Assembly (NCBI GenBank): GCA_947494805.1
Contig: CANLWK010000001.1
Coordinates: forward strand, 682,001-746,000
Direction of reading: 5' to 3'
DNA length: 64,000 nucleotides
Source of the DNA: an uncultured Croceitalea sp.
GTDB lineage: Bacteria; Bacteroidota; Bacteroidia; Flavobacteriales; Flavobacteriaceae
This document shows positions 16,457 through 24,218 of this stretch, piece by piece; positions within the stretch are counted from its first letter, which is position 1, and the number at the start of each line of letters is the position of its first letter. The translations under genes were made by a program, and so were the position numbers. The notes under the pieces were generated by a model. That model did no database searches. It was not told where the DNA came from and saw only the letters and a list, made by a program, of their open reading frames with translations.

Positions 16457-18856
16457 TTAAAATTTTAGGTTTAAGGTTGCGCCGTAGGTTCTGGGTTGGG
16501 CCATTCGAGTGCTGCGATTAAAGCTGGTATCTGCAGCGCCATATGCGATATAGCGTTCATTACCTGCATTGCGTACCCATGTTGACAAGGTGTACTTTCC
16601 ACTGCTCAAGGCTATAATGCCGTTGAATATACTGTATTGCTCAATTTCTAAGTCATTCTGAATATCACTGAACTGTTGTCCGATGTTTCTAAATTCACCA
16701 CGAAGGGAAAGGCTGTAGTTTTTAAATACAGGAAATTTGTACTGTGCTGCCATGAAAATGGTGTGCTCTGGGGCATTTGACAGCCTGTTTTTAGAAACGT
16801 CATCACGTATGGTATCAATCTCGCCGGTGTTAGGGTTAAAAACATCGCGCGAAAGCACAAAATCGCTATACTCCGTATCATTGATGCCTATGTTTGTTTC
16901 CAACTGTAGCCCTTTTGTTGGAATAGCAATGGCCTCAAATTCAATGCCTGAAGAGCGCGCATCGCCAACATTGGTCCGCGCGAAGACAAAGTTTCCAAAA
17001 GAATTGAAGAATTGTAGATCTTTCCAGTCAATATGAAAAGCGGCGACATTGATCTGCAAGGTATGCTGAAACCAGTTTGATTTATAGCCTATCTCATAGT
17101 TGTTGGAATACTCAGGTCCAAAGGTCTGTGAAATCCCCTCGGGCAGTGCATCGCCGTTAACACCCCCGGCCCTAAAACCTCGGGTGTAACTCGCATAGAC
17201 GTTTTGATTCGTATTGATTTTGTGGGCCAAGGCAAATTTTGGCAGTAGCGCATCGTAATTTCCGCTCTGAGATCTTTGTGGTGACTGAAAGGTGATCGTA
17301 CCACCAATATCAGTGAAACGACTGTTGGTAAGCTTTCGATTCTCATATTCGTAACGGAGACCGACCGTAGCCGTAAATGCCTTTGCAAAAACGTGATTTA
17401 CTTCTCCAAAAACCGCTATACCTTCGTTCTTACCGATACTGCTCAAAACGTCAAGCGTTGCATCGTCTGCGATTCGCGCCGTATTGGAAGACGGTTCGTA
17501 ATTGGTCTGATTAAAGTAGAAGGTGCCAGCGGTGTAGTTCAAACGGTCATTTTTACTTTCTGAAGAAATGCGAAACTCTTGCGAGAAAACCTCTTGGGGT
17601 TTATTCATTACACCTACTTGACCATCAGTGTAACTTGCAAAAATCTGTCCGGGAGATGAAGGAAAGAAGTCAATGTCATCAAACCGTAGCCCTATGCGCT
17701 GATAAGCAGAAATGGAGGATAGCTTGAAGTTGGCTTCTCTGTAGTTTATGGCAACTGACGTATTGAGAAAGTTGCGTTGGTGTTCGCCCACACGACCTAG
17801 AAAAATACTATCCGGATTGTCAAGTGCTACTTGATCATCTTGAACAGAAACAAAAAATACACTGGCATCACTTTGGTCGACCTGGGTTTTAAGATTGAAG
17901 GTGGCATCCCACTTATGATTGGGCAGCCATTTTAAAAAAAGATTGCCATAAAGGCTTACGTCATCACCGACCCTGCGCCCATCTTGACCTTGTACAGGGG
18001 CCGCGACACCCTGGGTTGAATTTTTTAAAAAACCATTTCTATATTGGTATTGTGCTGAAACACCCAAGAACAATACATTGGCAACAAGGGGCGTTTTATA
18101 ACCAAAGCCATGGCGTTGCAACCCCAGATTGCCAATACTACTTTCAAAAAATCCAGATTGTTCATTGGTGGGTTTTTTGGTAATGATATTGATCACGCCC
18201 CCCAGTGCATTTCGGCCATATAGTGTTCCTTGGGGTCCACGTAATATTTCAATGCGCTCTACGTCCATAAACTGGAGCCCACCAGCCGCAATGTCCAAAC
18301 TATTCACGCCATCCACATAGGTGGCAATGGCCGGATTTTCACTAAATACTTGTATGCCTCTTATACTTTGCAATTGCTGAAAACCAACCCCTAGTTCACT
18401 GGATGTATAATTTGGAACGATGCCGATAACATCCCTTAAGCTCCAAGTTCGTGTTTCTTCCAAGCGCTCGGCGTTGAGGCTAGTCACTGCGACTGGTACT
18501 TCACGCAGTTTTTGTTCTCTTTTTAATGCGGTGACCACTGTTTCACCAATTGTTGTAACAGCTGATTCTAGTATAAGATCCAAGTTCTGGGTAGTGGCCT
18601 GCATCGATACAGAACGTGTTTGCGTGGCATAACCCAATGCGCTGATTTTTATAGTGAAATTGCCGGCAGGTAGTGAGAGCTCGTATTTTCCTTGTGTGTC
18701 CGAGGCAGTTCCTGTTTCAGAGTTTAATACCAGAATATTGGCACCGACTATCGGTAGGCCCTCTACGTTCGTGATGGTGCCCGATAGGGTTTGTGCAAAG
18801 CCAAGCTGTGCACTTAAACTGACCCAAAAAAGGGCAGCCATAATGAATTTGTTCAT
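16457..18856 (-). CDS. TonB-dependent receptor with carboxypeptidase-like N-terminal domain
   Basis: A 799-residue outer-membrane receptor: signal peptide 1-21 (AQLGFAQ), CarboxypepD_reg-like domain about 22-105 (LSGTITNVEGLPIVGANILV), plug about 120-230 (LRDVIGIVPNY, IERIEILRGPQGTLYGRNA read as VERIEILRGPQGTLYGRNA), and a 22-strand-type barrel ending in LNLKF with terminal Phe. The plug and barrel resemble siderophore or iron-complex receptors rather than SusC, and length agrees. It takes energy from TonB-ExbBD encoded elsewhere. It lies 3 bp upstream of a DJ-1 lipoprotein gene and downstream of a small HPP-ending protein that often accompanies such receptors. A metal-chelate ligand is likely but not proven. 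Confidence 0.93.
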   Translation of the reverse strand: MNKFIMAALFWVSLSAQLGFAQTLSGTITNVEGLPIVGANILVLNSETGTASDTQGKYELSLPAGNFTIKISALGYATQTRSVSMQATTQNLDLILESAVTTIGETVVTALKREQKLREVPVAVTSLNAERLEETRTWSLRDVIGIVPNYTSSELGVGFQQLQSIRGIQVFSENPAIATYVDGVNSLDIAAGGLQFMDVERIEILRGPQGTLYGRNALGGVINIITKKPTNEQSGFFESSIGNLGLQRHGFGYKTPLVANVLFLGVSAQYQYRNGFLKNSTQGVAAPVQGQDGRRVGDDVSLYGNLFLKWLPNHKWDATFNLKTQVDQSDASVFFVSVQDDQVALDNPDSIFLGRVGEHQRNFLNTSVAINYREANFKLSSISAYQRIGLRFDDIDFFPSSPGQIFASYTDGQVGVMNKPQEVFSQEFRISSESKNDRLNYTAGTFYFNQTNYEPSSNTARIADDATLDVLSSIGKNEGIAVFGEVNHVFAKAFTATVGLRYEYENRKLTNSRFTDIGGTITFQSPQRSQSGNYDALLPKFALAHKINTNQNVYASYTRGFRAGGVNGDALPEGISQTFGPEYSNNYEIGYKSNWFQHTLQINVAAFHIDWKDLQFFNSFGNFVFARTNVGDARSSGIEFEAIAIPTKGLQLETNIGINDTEYSDFVLSRDVFNPNTGEIDTIRDDVSKNRLSNAPEHTIFMAAQYKFPVFKNYSLSLRGEFRNIGQQFSDIQNDLEIEQYSIFNGIIALSSGKYTLSTWVRNAGNERYIAYGAADTSFNRSTRMAQPRTYGATLNLKF

Positions 18857-18933
18857 GCTGATTGTATTTTAAGTTTTGTCTAGGTATGGTCATACCAAAG
18901 ACGAGTAATTTGCAATATGTTCAGGTAATACAA

Positions 18934-19305
18934 TCAGACCTGCGGTGGATGAAAAATGTCTGAACCCTCTAAATGTGCGTATATTTTTTGGGTATTGGGA
19001 AAGTTGTGTCGGGCTAAAATGTCCCACGTAATGCGGTGTGTTTCTTCTTGAAAATGGGTGAGTACGAACTCGTATTTGATATGTGTAAGCTGGGGTAATT
19101 CTTGTTGTTGTTCTTGCTGTTGTTTTTGTAGTTGTTGCATCAAGTAACACTTGCCCTCACATTGCAGCTCGGTTTTTTTTTTGTTGATACAAAGCACTTC
19201 TTTGATATAGGTGTTGTTAGCCAAAAAATCGACCCACACCATAAGATTGGCTGCGGGTTGGGCATGCAAGCAAAACAATAATAATATGGCAATATGGCGT
19301 TGCAA
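18934..19305 (-). CDS. small conserved hypothetical protein accompanying TonB-dependent receptors
   Basis: About 123 residues with an N-terminal hydrophobic segment, then FLANNTYIKEVLCINKKK and LQCEGKCYLMQQLQKQ, a Gln-rich stretch, and a C-terminal DIFHPPQV. I know this pattern from small Bacteroidota proteins encoded just upstream of TonB-dependent receptors; function is not established. Two Cys in LQCEGKCYL plus one in EVLCINK suggest metal or disulfide chemistry. An in-frame stop lies one codon upstream, and the frame opens with TTG at 19305, so this TTG is the likely start. The receptor gene follows 77 bp later on the same strand. Confidence 0.72.
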   Translation of the reverse strand: MQRHIAILLLFCLHAQPAANLMVWVDFLANNTYIKEVLCINKKKTELQCEGKCYLMQQLQKQQQEQQQELPQLTHIKYEFVLTHFQEETHRITWDILARHNFPNTQKIYAHLEGSDIFHPPQV

Positions 19306-19641
19306 ACGTCACTTTTTTGTAAAGATAAAGATTGAGAATGTGACATCCTATAGAAGTAAACTATTGATTATACCTATAGAAGTAGCCTTCTATTTCATAA
19401 TAACATAGCTGTAGTACATATGTTCTAATAGGATATTTTTTTATTTCGCACATCAACAGAGTTAGAAAACAGAAGTGGGACGAAGAAAAAACAACAAATA
19501 TTTTTCCATTGCCGATTGGCAGCCATTGAAATTCTAATGTTATTTTAATCTTATTGTTGAATGGCACAGTGCACCATGCTGTATCTTTAATGTTCCCTAT
19601 GAATTCAAAAAAGTCGCACGACTGCTTTACCGTAGCAACAA
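19306..19641. promoter_or_regulatory. divergent intergenic region with response-regulator-type repeats
   Basis: About 336 AT-rich bp between the divergent TonB-receptor unit and the two-component operon. It holds the direct repeats at 19532-19553. A TATCTTTA box with a TTG about 22 bp upstream (near 19556 and 19581) fits the promoter of the regulator gene. No gene is seen. Confidence 0.55.
19532..19553 (+). promoter_or_regulatory. tandem 11-bp direct repeat, probable response-regulator binding site
   Basis: TTCTAATGTTA followed directly by TTTTAATCTTA (9 of 11 positions identical). OmpR-family regulators typically bind head-to-tail repeats with 10-11 bp spacing. The repeat lies about 90 bp upstream of the regulator gene, and the same motif recurs at 21712-21755. 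Confidence 0.65.
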
Positions 19642-20349
19642 ATGGCCCAAAGAATATTGGTAATTGAAGACGAGCAAAATGTAGCTGCCTTTCTCAAACA
19701 AGGCTTGATTGAAGCGGGCTATGAAGTTTTTTTGGCCTACGAGGGCCTTCAAGGTCTAGCATTGTTAAAACAGCACGCGATAGACCTGATTGTGCTTGAT
19801 GTGATTTTACCTGGTATGAATGGTCTTTTAGTGGCCGAAAAAATCAGGGAACTTGGCTATGAAAGCTTACCTATTTTAATGCTCACTGCCCTTGGTACTA
19901 CCGAAAACGTTGTCAAGGGACTCGATTCCGGAGCGGATGATTATTTGGTGAAACCCTTTAAGTTTAAAGAGCTTTTGGCCCGTATCCGTGCATTGACACG
20001 AAGACAGGGATCTACGTTACCGGTAAAACCAAAATTGACCGTACTTGATTTAGAACTAGATCGAGAAGCAAAAATTGTCAAAAGGTCGGCAAAGGAAATC
20101 AAATTGACTTCAACAGAATTTCGCCTTCTAGAGTTTCTGCTAAAGAACAAGAATAGGGTTTTGAGCCGTATTGATATTCTTGAGAATGTATGGGACATCA
20201 ACTTTAACCTGGGGACCAATGTGGTAGACGTTTATGTCAATTATCTCAGAAACAAGATAGATAAGGATCATGACCTAAAACTGATTCAGACGGTAATCGG
20301 TATGGGTTATACCATACGAGAAACTTCAGAAAATGAAAATAAGGAATAA
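19642..20349 (+). CDS. OmpR/PhoB-family response regulator
   Basis: A 235-residue regulator with a receiver domain 1-118 (acidic pair IEDE, phosphoacceptor Asp53 in LIVLDVILPGMNG, switch Thr in MLTALG, Lys in LVKPF) and a winged-helix domain about 130-230 (LTSTEFRLLEFLLKNKNRVLSR, VDVYVNYLRNKIDKD, TVIGMGYTI). It overlaps the kinase gene by 17 bp. The 11-bp repeats in front of it suggest autoregulation. Confidence 0.95.
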   Translation: MAQRILVIEDEQNVAAFLKQGLIEAGYEVFLAYEGLQGLALLKQHAIDLIVLDVILPGMNGLLVAEKIRELGYESLPILMLTALGTTENVVKGLDSGADDYLVKPFKFKELLARIRALTRRQGSTLPVKPKLTVLDLELDREAKIVKRSAKEIKLTSTEFRLLEFLLKNKNRVLSRIDILENVWDINFNLGTNVVDVYVNYLRNKIDKDHDLKLIQTVIGMGYTIRETSENENKE

Positions 20350-21709
20350 AATAGCGCTAATTTTTGTCTTGCTTACTGGGCTGCTATTACTGTCGGTATT
20401 TCTATTTATCTATTTTTCTGTTGAACATTACACAGAAGATGAGTTCTATCTAAGATTAAGACAACGAGCATCGATTGCTGCGCAAGCCTATTTGGAAGAA
20501 GACGAGTTAAGCACTAGTATCTACGAAGAAATACGTAAAAAGCACTTACAAACCCTTCCCAATGAAAAAGAAAAAGTCTTTAAAGTAAATGTGGTCAGCA
20601 GAACTATACTCTCGGCCGACAAGTTTCCTATTGATATGAAACTCTTTGATGAAGTTCTTAAGACGGGTAAAGCTGAAATAAAAAAAGAGAAATACTACTA
20701 CACTGCAATTCTTTACAAAGACAATCAAGGAGACTTCGTAGTAGTGTTATCGGCAGAAGATCTTTACGGAACCGCAAAAATGCGAAACCTATTAAACACA
20801 TTGGTGACCGCCTACATCTTGAGCTTGCTCATACTTTTTGTCATAGGCCGATATTATGCCAAAGAGGTTTTAAAACCTATTTCTGATATTATAGACCAAG
20901 TAAATAGAATAAAAGCGAAAAAACTTCACCTGAGATTGGCCAATGAACACAAAAATGATGAACTCGGTGAGCTGTCCAGAACATTCAACAATATGTTGGA
21001 CAGGCTTGAAACATCTTTTGAAATGAAAAGCAGTTTTGTGCACAATGCCTCGCATGAACTTAAAAACCCTTTAACCGCTATCATTGGTCAAACTGAGGTG
21101 GCCTTGGGTAAAGCTAGATCGGCACCAGAATATATTGCTACACTCAAAACCATTGAAAAAGAAGCGCTAAGACTTGATGAACTTATCAATGCCCTTTTTG
21201 AACTGGCCCATACTGAACATGATGCCAAAGGTTTGATCGTTGAGCGTATACGTGCCGATGAATTAGTGGTCGGACTAAAAAAGAGTTTTGATGTCCTCTC
21301 CGTAAATCGAATGAACTTCAACTTTCAATTGTTGCCAAAAAAATCACACAAGCTTATTTTTCATGGAAATCAAGGCCTTATCAAGGTTGCGCTGTTCAAT
21401 ATCTTGGACAATGCCTTAAAATATTCAAAAAAGGGTAAAGTTGACCTTAGTGTTGAAATAGCCGATGAGACGATTCTAATCACAATAAAGGATGAAGGTA
21501 TTGGTATACCCAAAAATGAACTTGAAAACGTATTTGAGCCTTTTTACCGAGGCTCAAACGCAAGGGCCTATAAGGGTTTTGGGTTTGGTCTGGCTTTGTC
21601 ACAGAAGATCATACGTCTGCATGGCGGGGAGTTAAAAGTGTATTCAGAATTAGATAATGGCACAATGGTCGTTGCCCAAATTCCCAACATAAATAAGACA
21701 ATTGCTTGA
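20333..21709 (+). CDS. sensor histidine kinase (HAMP, HisKA, HATPase)
   Basis: A 458-residue inner-membrane kinase: first transmembrane segment about 8-28, periplasmic sensor about 29-155, second segment about 157-180, HAMP (VLKPISDIIDQVNRIKAKKL), dimerisation/phosphoacceptor helix with FVHNASHELKNPLTAIIG, and an ATPase domain with NILDNALKYS (N box), IKDEGIGIP (G1), YRGSNARAYKGFGFGLAL (F and G2 boxes). It overlaps the cognate OmpR-type regulator. The periplasmic loop has no recognisable family, so the stimulus is unknown. Confidence 0.94.
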   Translation: MKIRNKIALIFVLLTGLLLLSVFLFIYFSVEHYTEDEFYLRLRQRASIAAQAYLEEDELSTSIYEEIRKKHLQTLPNEKEKVFKVNVVSRTILSADKFPIDMKLFDEVLKTGKAEIKKEKYYYTAILYKDNQGDFVVVLSAEDLYGTAKMRNLLNTLVTAYILSLLILFVIGRYYAKEVLKPISDIIDQVNRIKAKKLHLRLANEHKNDELGELSRTFNNMLDRLETSFEMKSSFVHNASHELKNPLTAIIGQTEVALGKARSAPEYIATLKTIEKEALRLDELINALFELAHTEHDAKGLIVERIRADELVVGLKKSFDVLSVNRMNFNFQLLPKKSHKLIFHGNQGLIKVALFNILDNALKYSKKGKVDLSVEIADETILITIKDEGIGIPKNELENVFEPFYRGSNARAYKGFGFGLALSQKIIRLHGGELKVYSELDNGTMVVAQIPNINKTIA

Positions 21710-21711
21710 AA

Positions 21712-21755
21712 TTTTAATACCGTTCTAATCTTATCCTTAGCTCTTTTTAATATGC
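21712..21755 (+). promoter_or_regulatory. array of 11-bp spaced repeats upstream of the universal-stress-like gene
   Basis: Four consecutive 11-bp units: TTTTAATACCG, TTCTAATCTTA, TCCTTAGCTCT, TTTTAATATGC. Three keep TTNTAAT at the same phase, and the second is identical in ten of eleven bases to TTTTAATCTTA at 19543-19553. The array starts 3 bp after the kinase stop and ends 30 bp before the next gene, which makes that gene group a likely regulon member. Confidence 0.65.
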
Positions 21756-21784
21756 CGCTGTTACTATTGTGACCAAAATAAAAT

Positions 21785-22276
21785 ATGGCAGCAATTAGAA
21801 AAATACTGATACCTATAGACTTTAACGTAAGGTCGCTGAAACTAGCAACGTATGCATTTGAATTATACCCTAAAGAAGTGGTGAACCTTATGTTGGTATA
21901 CCCATATAGATTGCCGCTTTGGGATGTCGAACTTTATTGGTTCTCACCCAGAAAGATCATAACCGAGCTTAACAATGAAGCCTTCTCAAGAGCAAAGGAC
22001 GAACTTGTGAATCGGTTTTATGCCAATATCTGCTCTATTGAAATGACACTCTTTACAGGGGTAAACTCAATTGCCTTCAAAAACTTTATAAACCACCATA
22101 AAGTTCAAACAGCAATTATTCCGCAAAATGGGTTCTTGGATTTTTCACATGGTGCCACGTTTGATTCGTTGAGACTTATCCAAAAAAACATGGCTGATGT
22201 GCGCACTATAGCTATGGATAAAAAGGATGATACCAAACAATCTACAGAACGCAAGGGTTTTAACGTATTGCGATGA
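21785..22276 (+). CDS. universal-stress-like (UspA fold) protein
   Basis: 163 residues starting IRKILIPIDFNVRSLKLATYA, the usual opening of UspA-type alpha/beta nucleotide-binding-fold proteins, followed by the VNLMLVYPY strand and a second strand near IEMTLFTG. The ATP-binding G-x2-G-x9-G(S/T) signature of ATP-binding Usp proteins is not obvious at the C-terminal half (VQTAIIPQNGFLDFSHG), so it may be of the non-ATP-binding type. It lies downstream of the kinase behind regulator-type repeats and is probably controlled by the two-component system. Confidence 0.7.
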   Translation: MAAIRKILIPIDFNVRSLKLATYAFELYPKEVVNLMLVYPYRLPLWDVELYWFSPRKIITELNNEAFSRAKDELVNRFYANICSIEMTLFTGVNSIAFKNFINHHKVQTAIIPQNGFLDFSHGATFDSLRLIQKNMADVRTIAMDKKDDTKQSTERKGFNVLR

Positions 22277-22361
22277 CCAAAGATTACGGTTCATTGTTTA
22301 TACCTGGACATACTCTCTATTATTAATTAGTACCTATTACATACCACAACGAAAACCAAAA

Positions 22362-23201
22362 ATGAAACCGACACTAATTCTGACGCTGTTTGTATTGACC
22401 ATATCGAAGGCGCAAGATTTAAGAAAACAAACACATGACAGTGTTTTTACGCACGAAACGAAAAAAAAAGTGCCGGCAAAAGTTTTGCATGCAGAGCCCC
22501 TATATATTGATTTGATCAGAGATTTGGGGGCTAGAAAAGGCGAAAAGGAATGGAATGTTGGATTTGGTATCACAGATCGCACGGTTTTTGATGAATATGA
22601 GGCACTCATTGAATATGAATGGGCCCCAGTTGATCGCTTGGGCCTAGAGGTTGAACTGCCTTTTTCAATTTATCCGCCATTTCAAAACGGTAATGGTCCT
22701 GCAAGCCGTTTGAACAGTTTAAAATTTGCAGGACAATACTCATTTTTCGTGTCTGAGAAAATCCAGAGCTCAATGGCCATTGGTTACATTCACGAGTTTG
22801 AGATGACAGCTTTCGAAAACTACGGAAAGAATGGATTGTTCACAGGTAATGTGTACAACCCATTTTATATCATTGCTAAAAGATGGGGACATAATTTTCA
22901 CACATTATGGTACGCCGGACCGCAGTTTACCCATCATTTTTCCAATGGTGGAATTGAAACAAATTGGCAAATGAACACCAACGTGCATTATATGATCAGT
23001 GGTACACGAAATTTTATTGGGGTAGAGTTCAATAAGAATATAGGTAACAACTATTTTGAGATGACGATGCGGCCCCAAATGAGAGTGGGAATAGCTGACA
23101 ACCTGCTTATTGGAATAGTCACAGGTATTCCCGTTAGCCGAGAAAATGAAAGGTTAAGTACTTTTTTGAGGCTGATCTATGAGCCTGGTCACAAAAAATA
23201 A
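22362..23201 (+). CDS. putative outer-membrane beta-barrel protein (HAEPLYIDLIRDLGARKGE family)
   Basis: About 279 residues with a signal peptide (LILTLFVLTISKAQ) and then alternating amphipathic strands typical of an outer-membrane barrel. The segment LHAEPLYIDLIRDLGARKGE followed by KEWNVGFGITDR is a conserved hallmark I recall from Bacteroidota hypothetical proteins; no biochemical role is known to me. The frame is open to 22227, but that would overlap the preceding gene, and ATG 22362 gives a proper signal peptide. It sits between the Usp-like gene and a membrane protein, likely in one regulon. Confidence 0.7.
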   Translation: MKPTLILTLFVLTISKAQDLRKQTHDSVFTHETKKKVPAKVLHAEPLYIDLIRDLGARKGEKEWNVGFGITDRTVFDEYEALIEYEWAPVDRLGLEVELPFSIYPPFQNGNGPASRLNSLKFAGQYSFFVSEKIQSSMAIGYIHEFEMTAFENYGKNGLFTGNVYNPFYIIAKRWGHNFHTLWYAGPQFTHHFSNGGIETNWQMNTNVHYMISGTRNFIGVEFNKNIGNNYFEMTMRPQMRVGIADNLLIGIVTGIPVSRENERLSTFLRLIYEPGHKK

Positions 23202-23290
23202 ACTCGATTGACAGAATTGAAGGTCGGAGTCAAATGTGTTTTAGTAAGTGTGGGCCGAATTCATTATTGGTATTGAATAGTATTTTAAGA

Positions 23291-23965
23291 ATGTATACAG
23301 ATAACAAGGATAAAGTGCCTATCACATTTTTATTTTTTCGGCCGGCTATGGCAGTAGTTTTGGTCTTGATTTTGGTACTTGTTACCAATCGGTTAGGTCA
23401 AAAACACTTCTCATTGGCACAGCGCACCACAGATTCTTTGTATGAAGACCGTCAAATAGTTTTCTATCAGTTATATAAGTTAAATCAATTGCTCAATTTT
23501 AAGCAGCAACAATTAATTGCAGGCACGATTTTTTCAGAAAGCCCTAAAACATATGGGGCGGTTGAACAATCTTTGGCCAATATTGCCGAAACAAGACTTA
23601 CACCGAAAGAATCGCTTTACTTTAACCGATTAAAAAAGAGCTGTATAAATTTCTTTGAGTTGGAAAGTTCTAATCCAGTAAATGATGTTGAAACCGCTGA
23701 AAGAGAAGTAGCTAAAATGATTTTTTTTCTTGACCATGCACTCGAAAATCTAGATGATTTGGCAAACACGAAGCTGGCGGCGCCTATGGAATTTAATGAA
23801 ATGACAAAAAAGTCGCTGAATACCAGTAAACTGTTGTTAAGAGTTGAAATCATTTTTTTGATTGTTGTTGGGGTCATTTTTCAATTGATCTTTTATGGTA
23901 ATGGAAAGCCCCAAAATGGTCGCTTTACCAAAACAATTATCGATAAAGAAAAAAGGGAAGTCTGA
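23291..23965 (+). CDS. membrane protein with periplasmic four-helix sensor-like domain
   Basis: About 224 residues with two membrane segments (FFRPAMAVVLVLILVLVTNRL and LLLRVEIIFLIVVGVIFQLIF) flanking about 130 residues of helical periplasmic sequence. This layout matches four-helix-bundle sensing domains of chemoreceptors and kinases, but no output domain follows; only a 25-residue basic cytoplasmic tail is left. It could be a truncated receptor or an accessory sensor for the two-component system in the same gene group. ATG 23291 is preferred over 23234 because the upstream 19 residues add nothing recognisable. Confidence 0.62.
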   Translation: MYTDNKDKVPITFLFFRPAMAVVLVLILVLVTNRLGQKHFSLAQRTTDSLYEDRQIVFYQLYKLNQLLNFKQQQLIAGTIFSESPKTYGAVEQSLANIAETRLTPKESLYFNRLKKSCINFFELESSNPVNDVETAEREVAKMIFFLDHALENLDDLANTKLAAPMEFNEMTKKSLNTSKLLLRVEIIFLIVVGVIFQLIFYGNGKPQNGRFTKTIIDKEKREV

Positions 23966-24218
23966 GAAGTTCCTTCTATTGAAAAAAATTGTTTTCAAAC
24001 CCCTTGAATACTGTACAATTAATGGACATATGATGTCAATAATTTTTACATTAAAATAAAAATATTTGCAAATTTTAAAATGTAATATATTGATTTATAG
24101 GCATATGTGATATTGGCATAGTTTTAGCCAAATATTAACATCCTTTGGATGTTGGTACTTCACCTTTGGTGGCAGGCAGAAGGAACATCTTATCTCTTTA
24201 TTAATCTGAAATGAAGTT

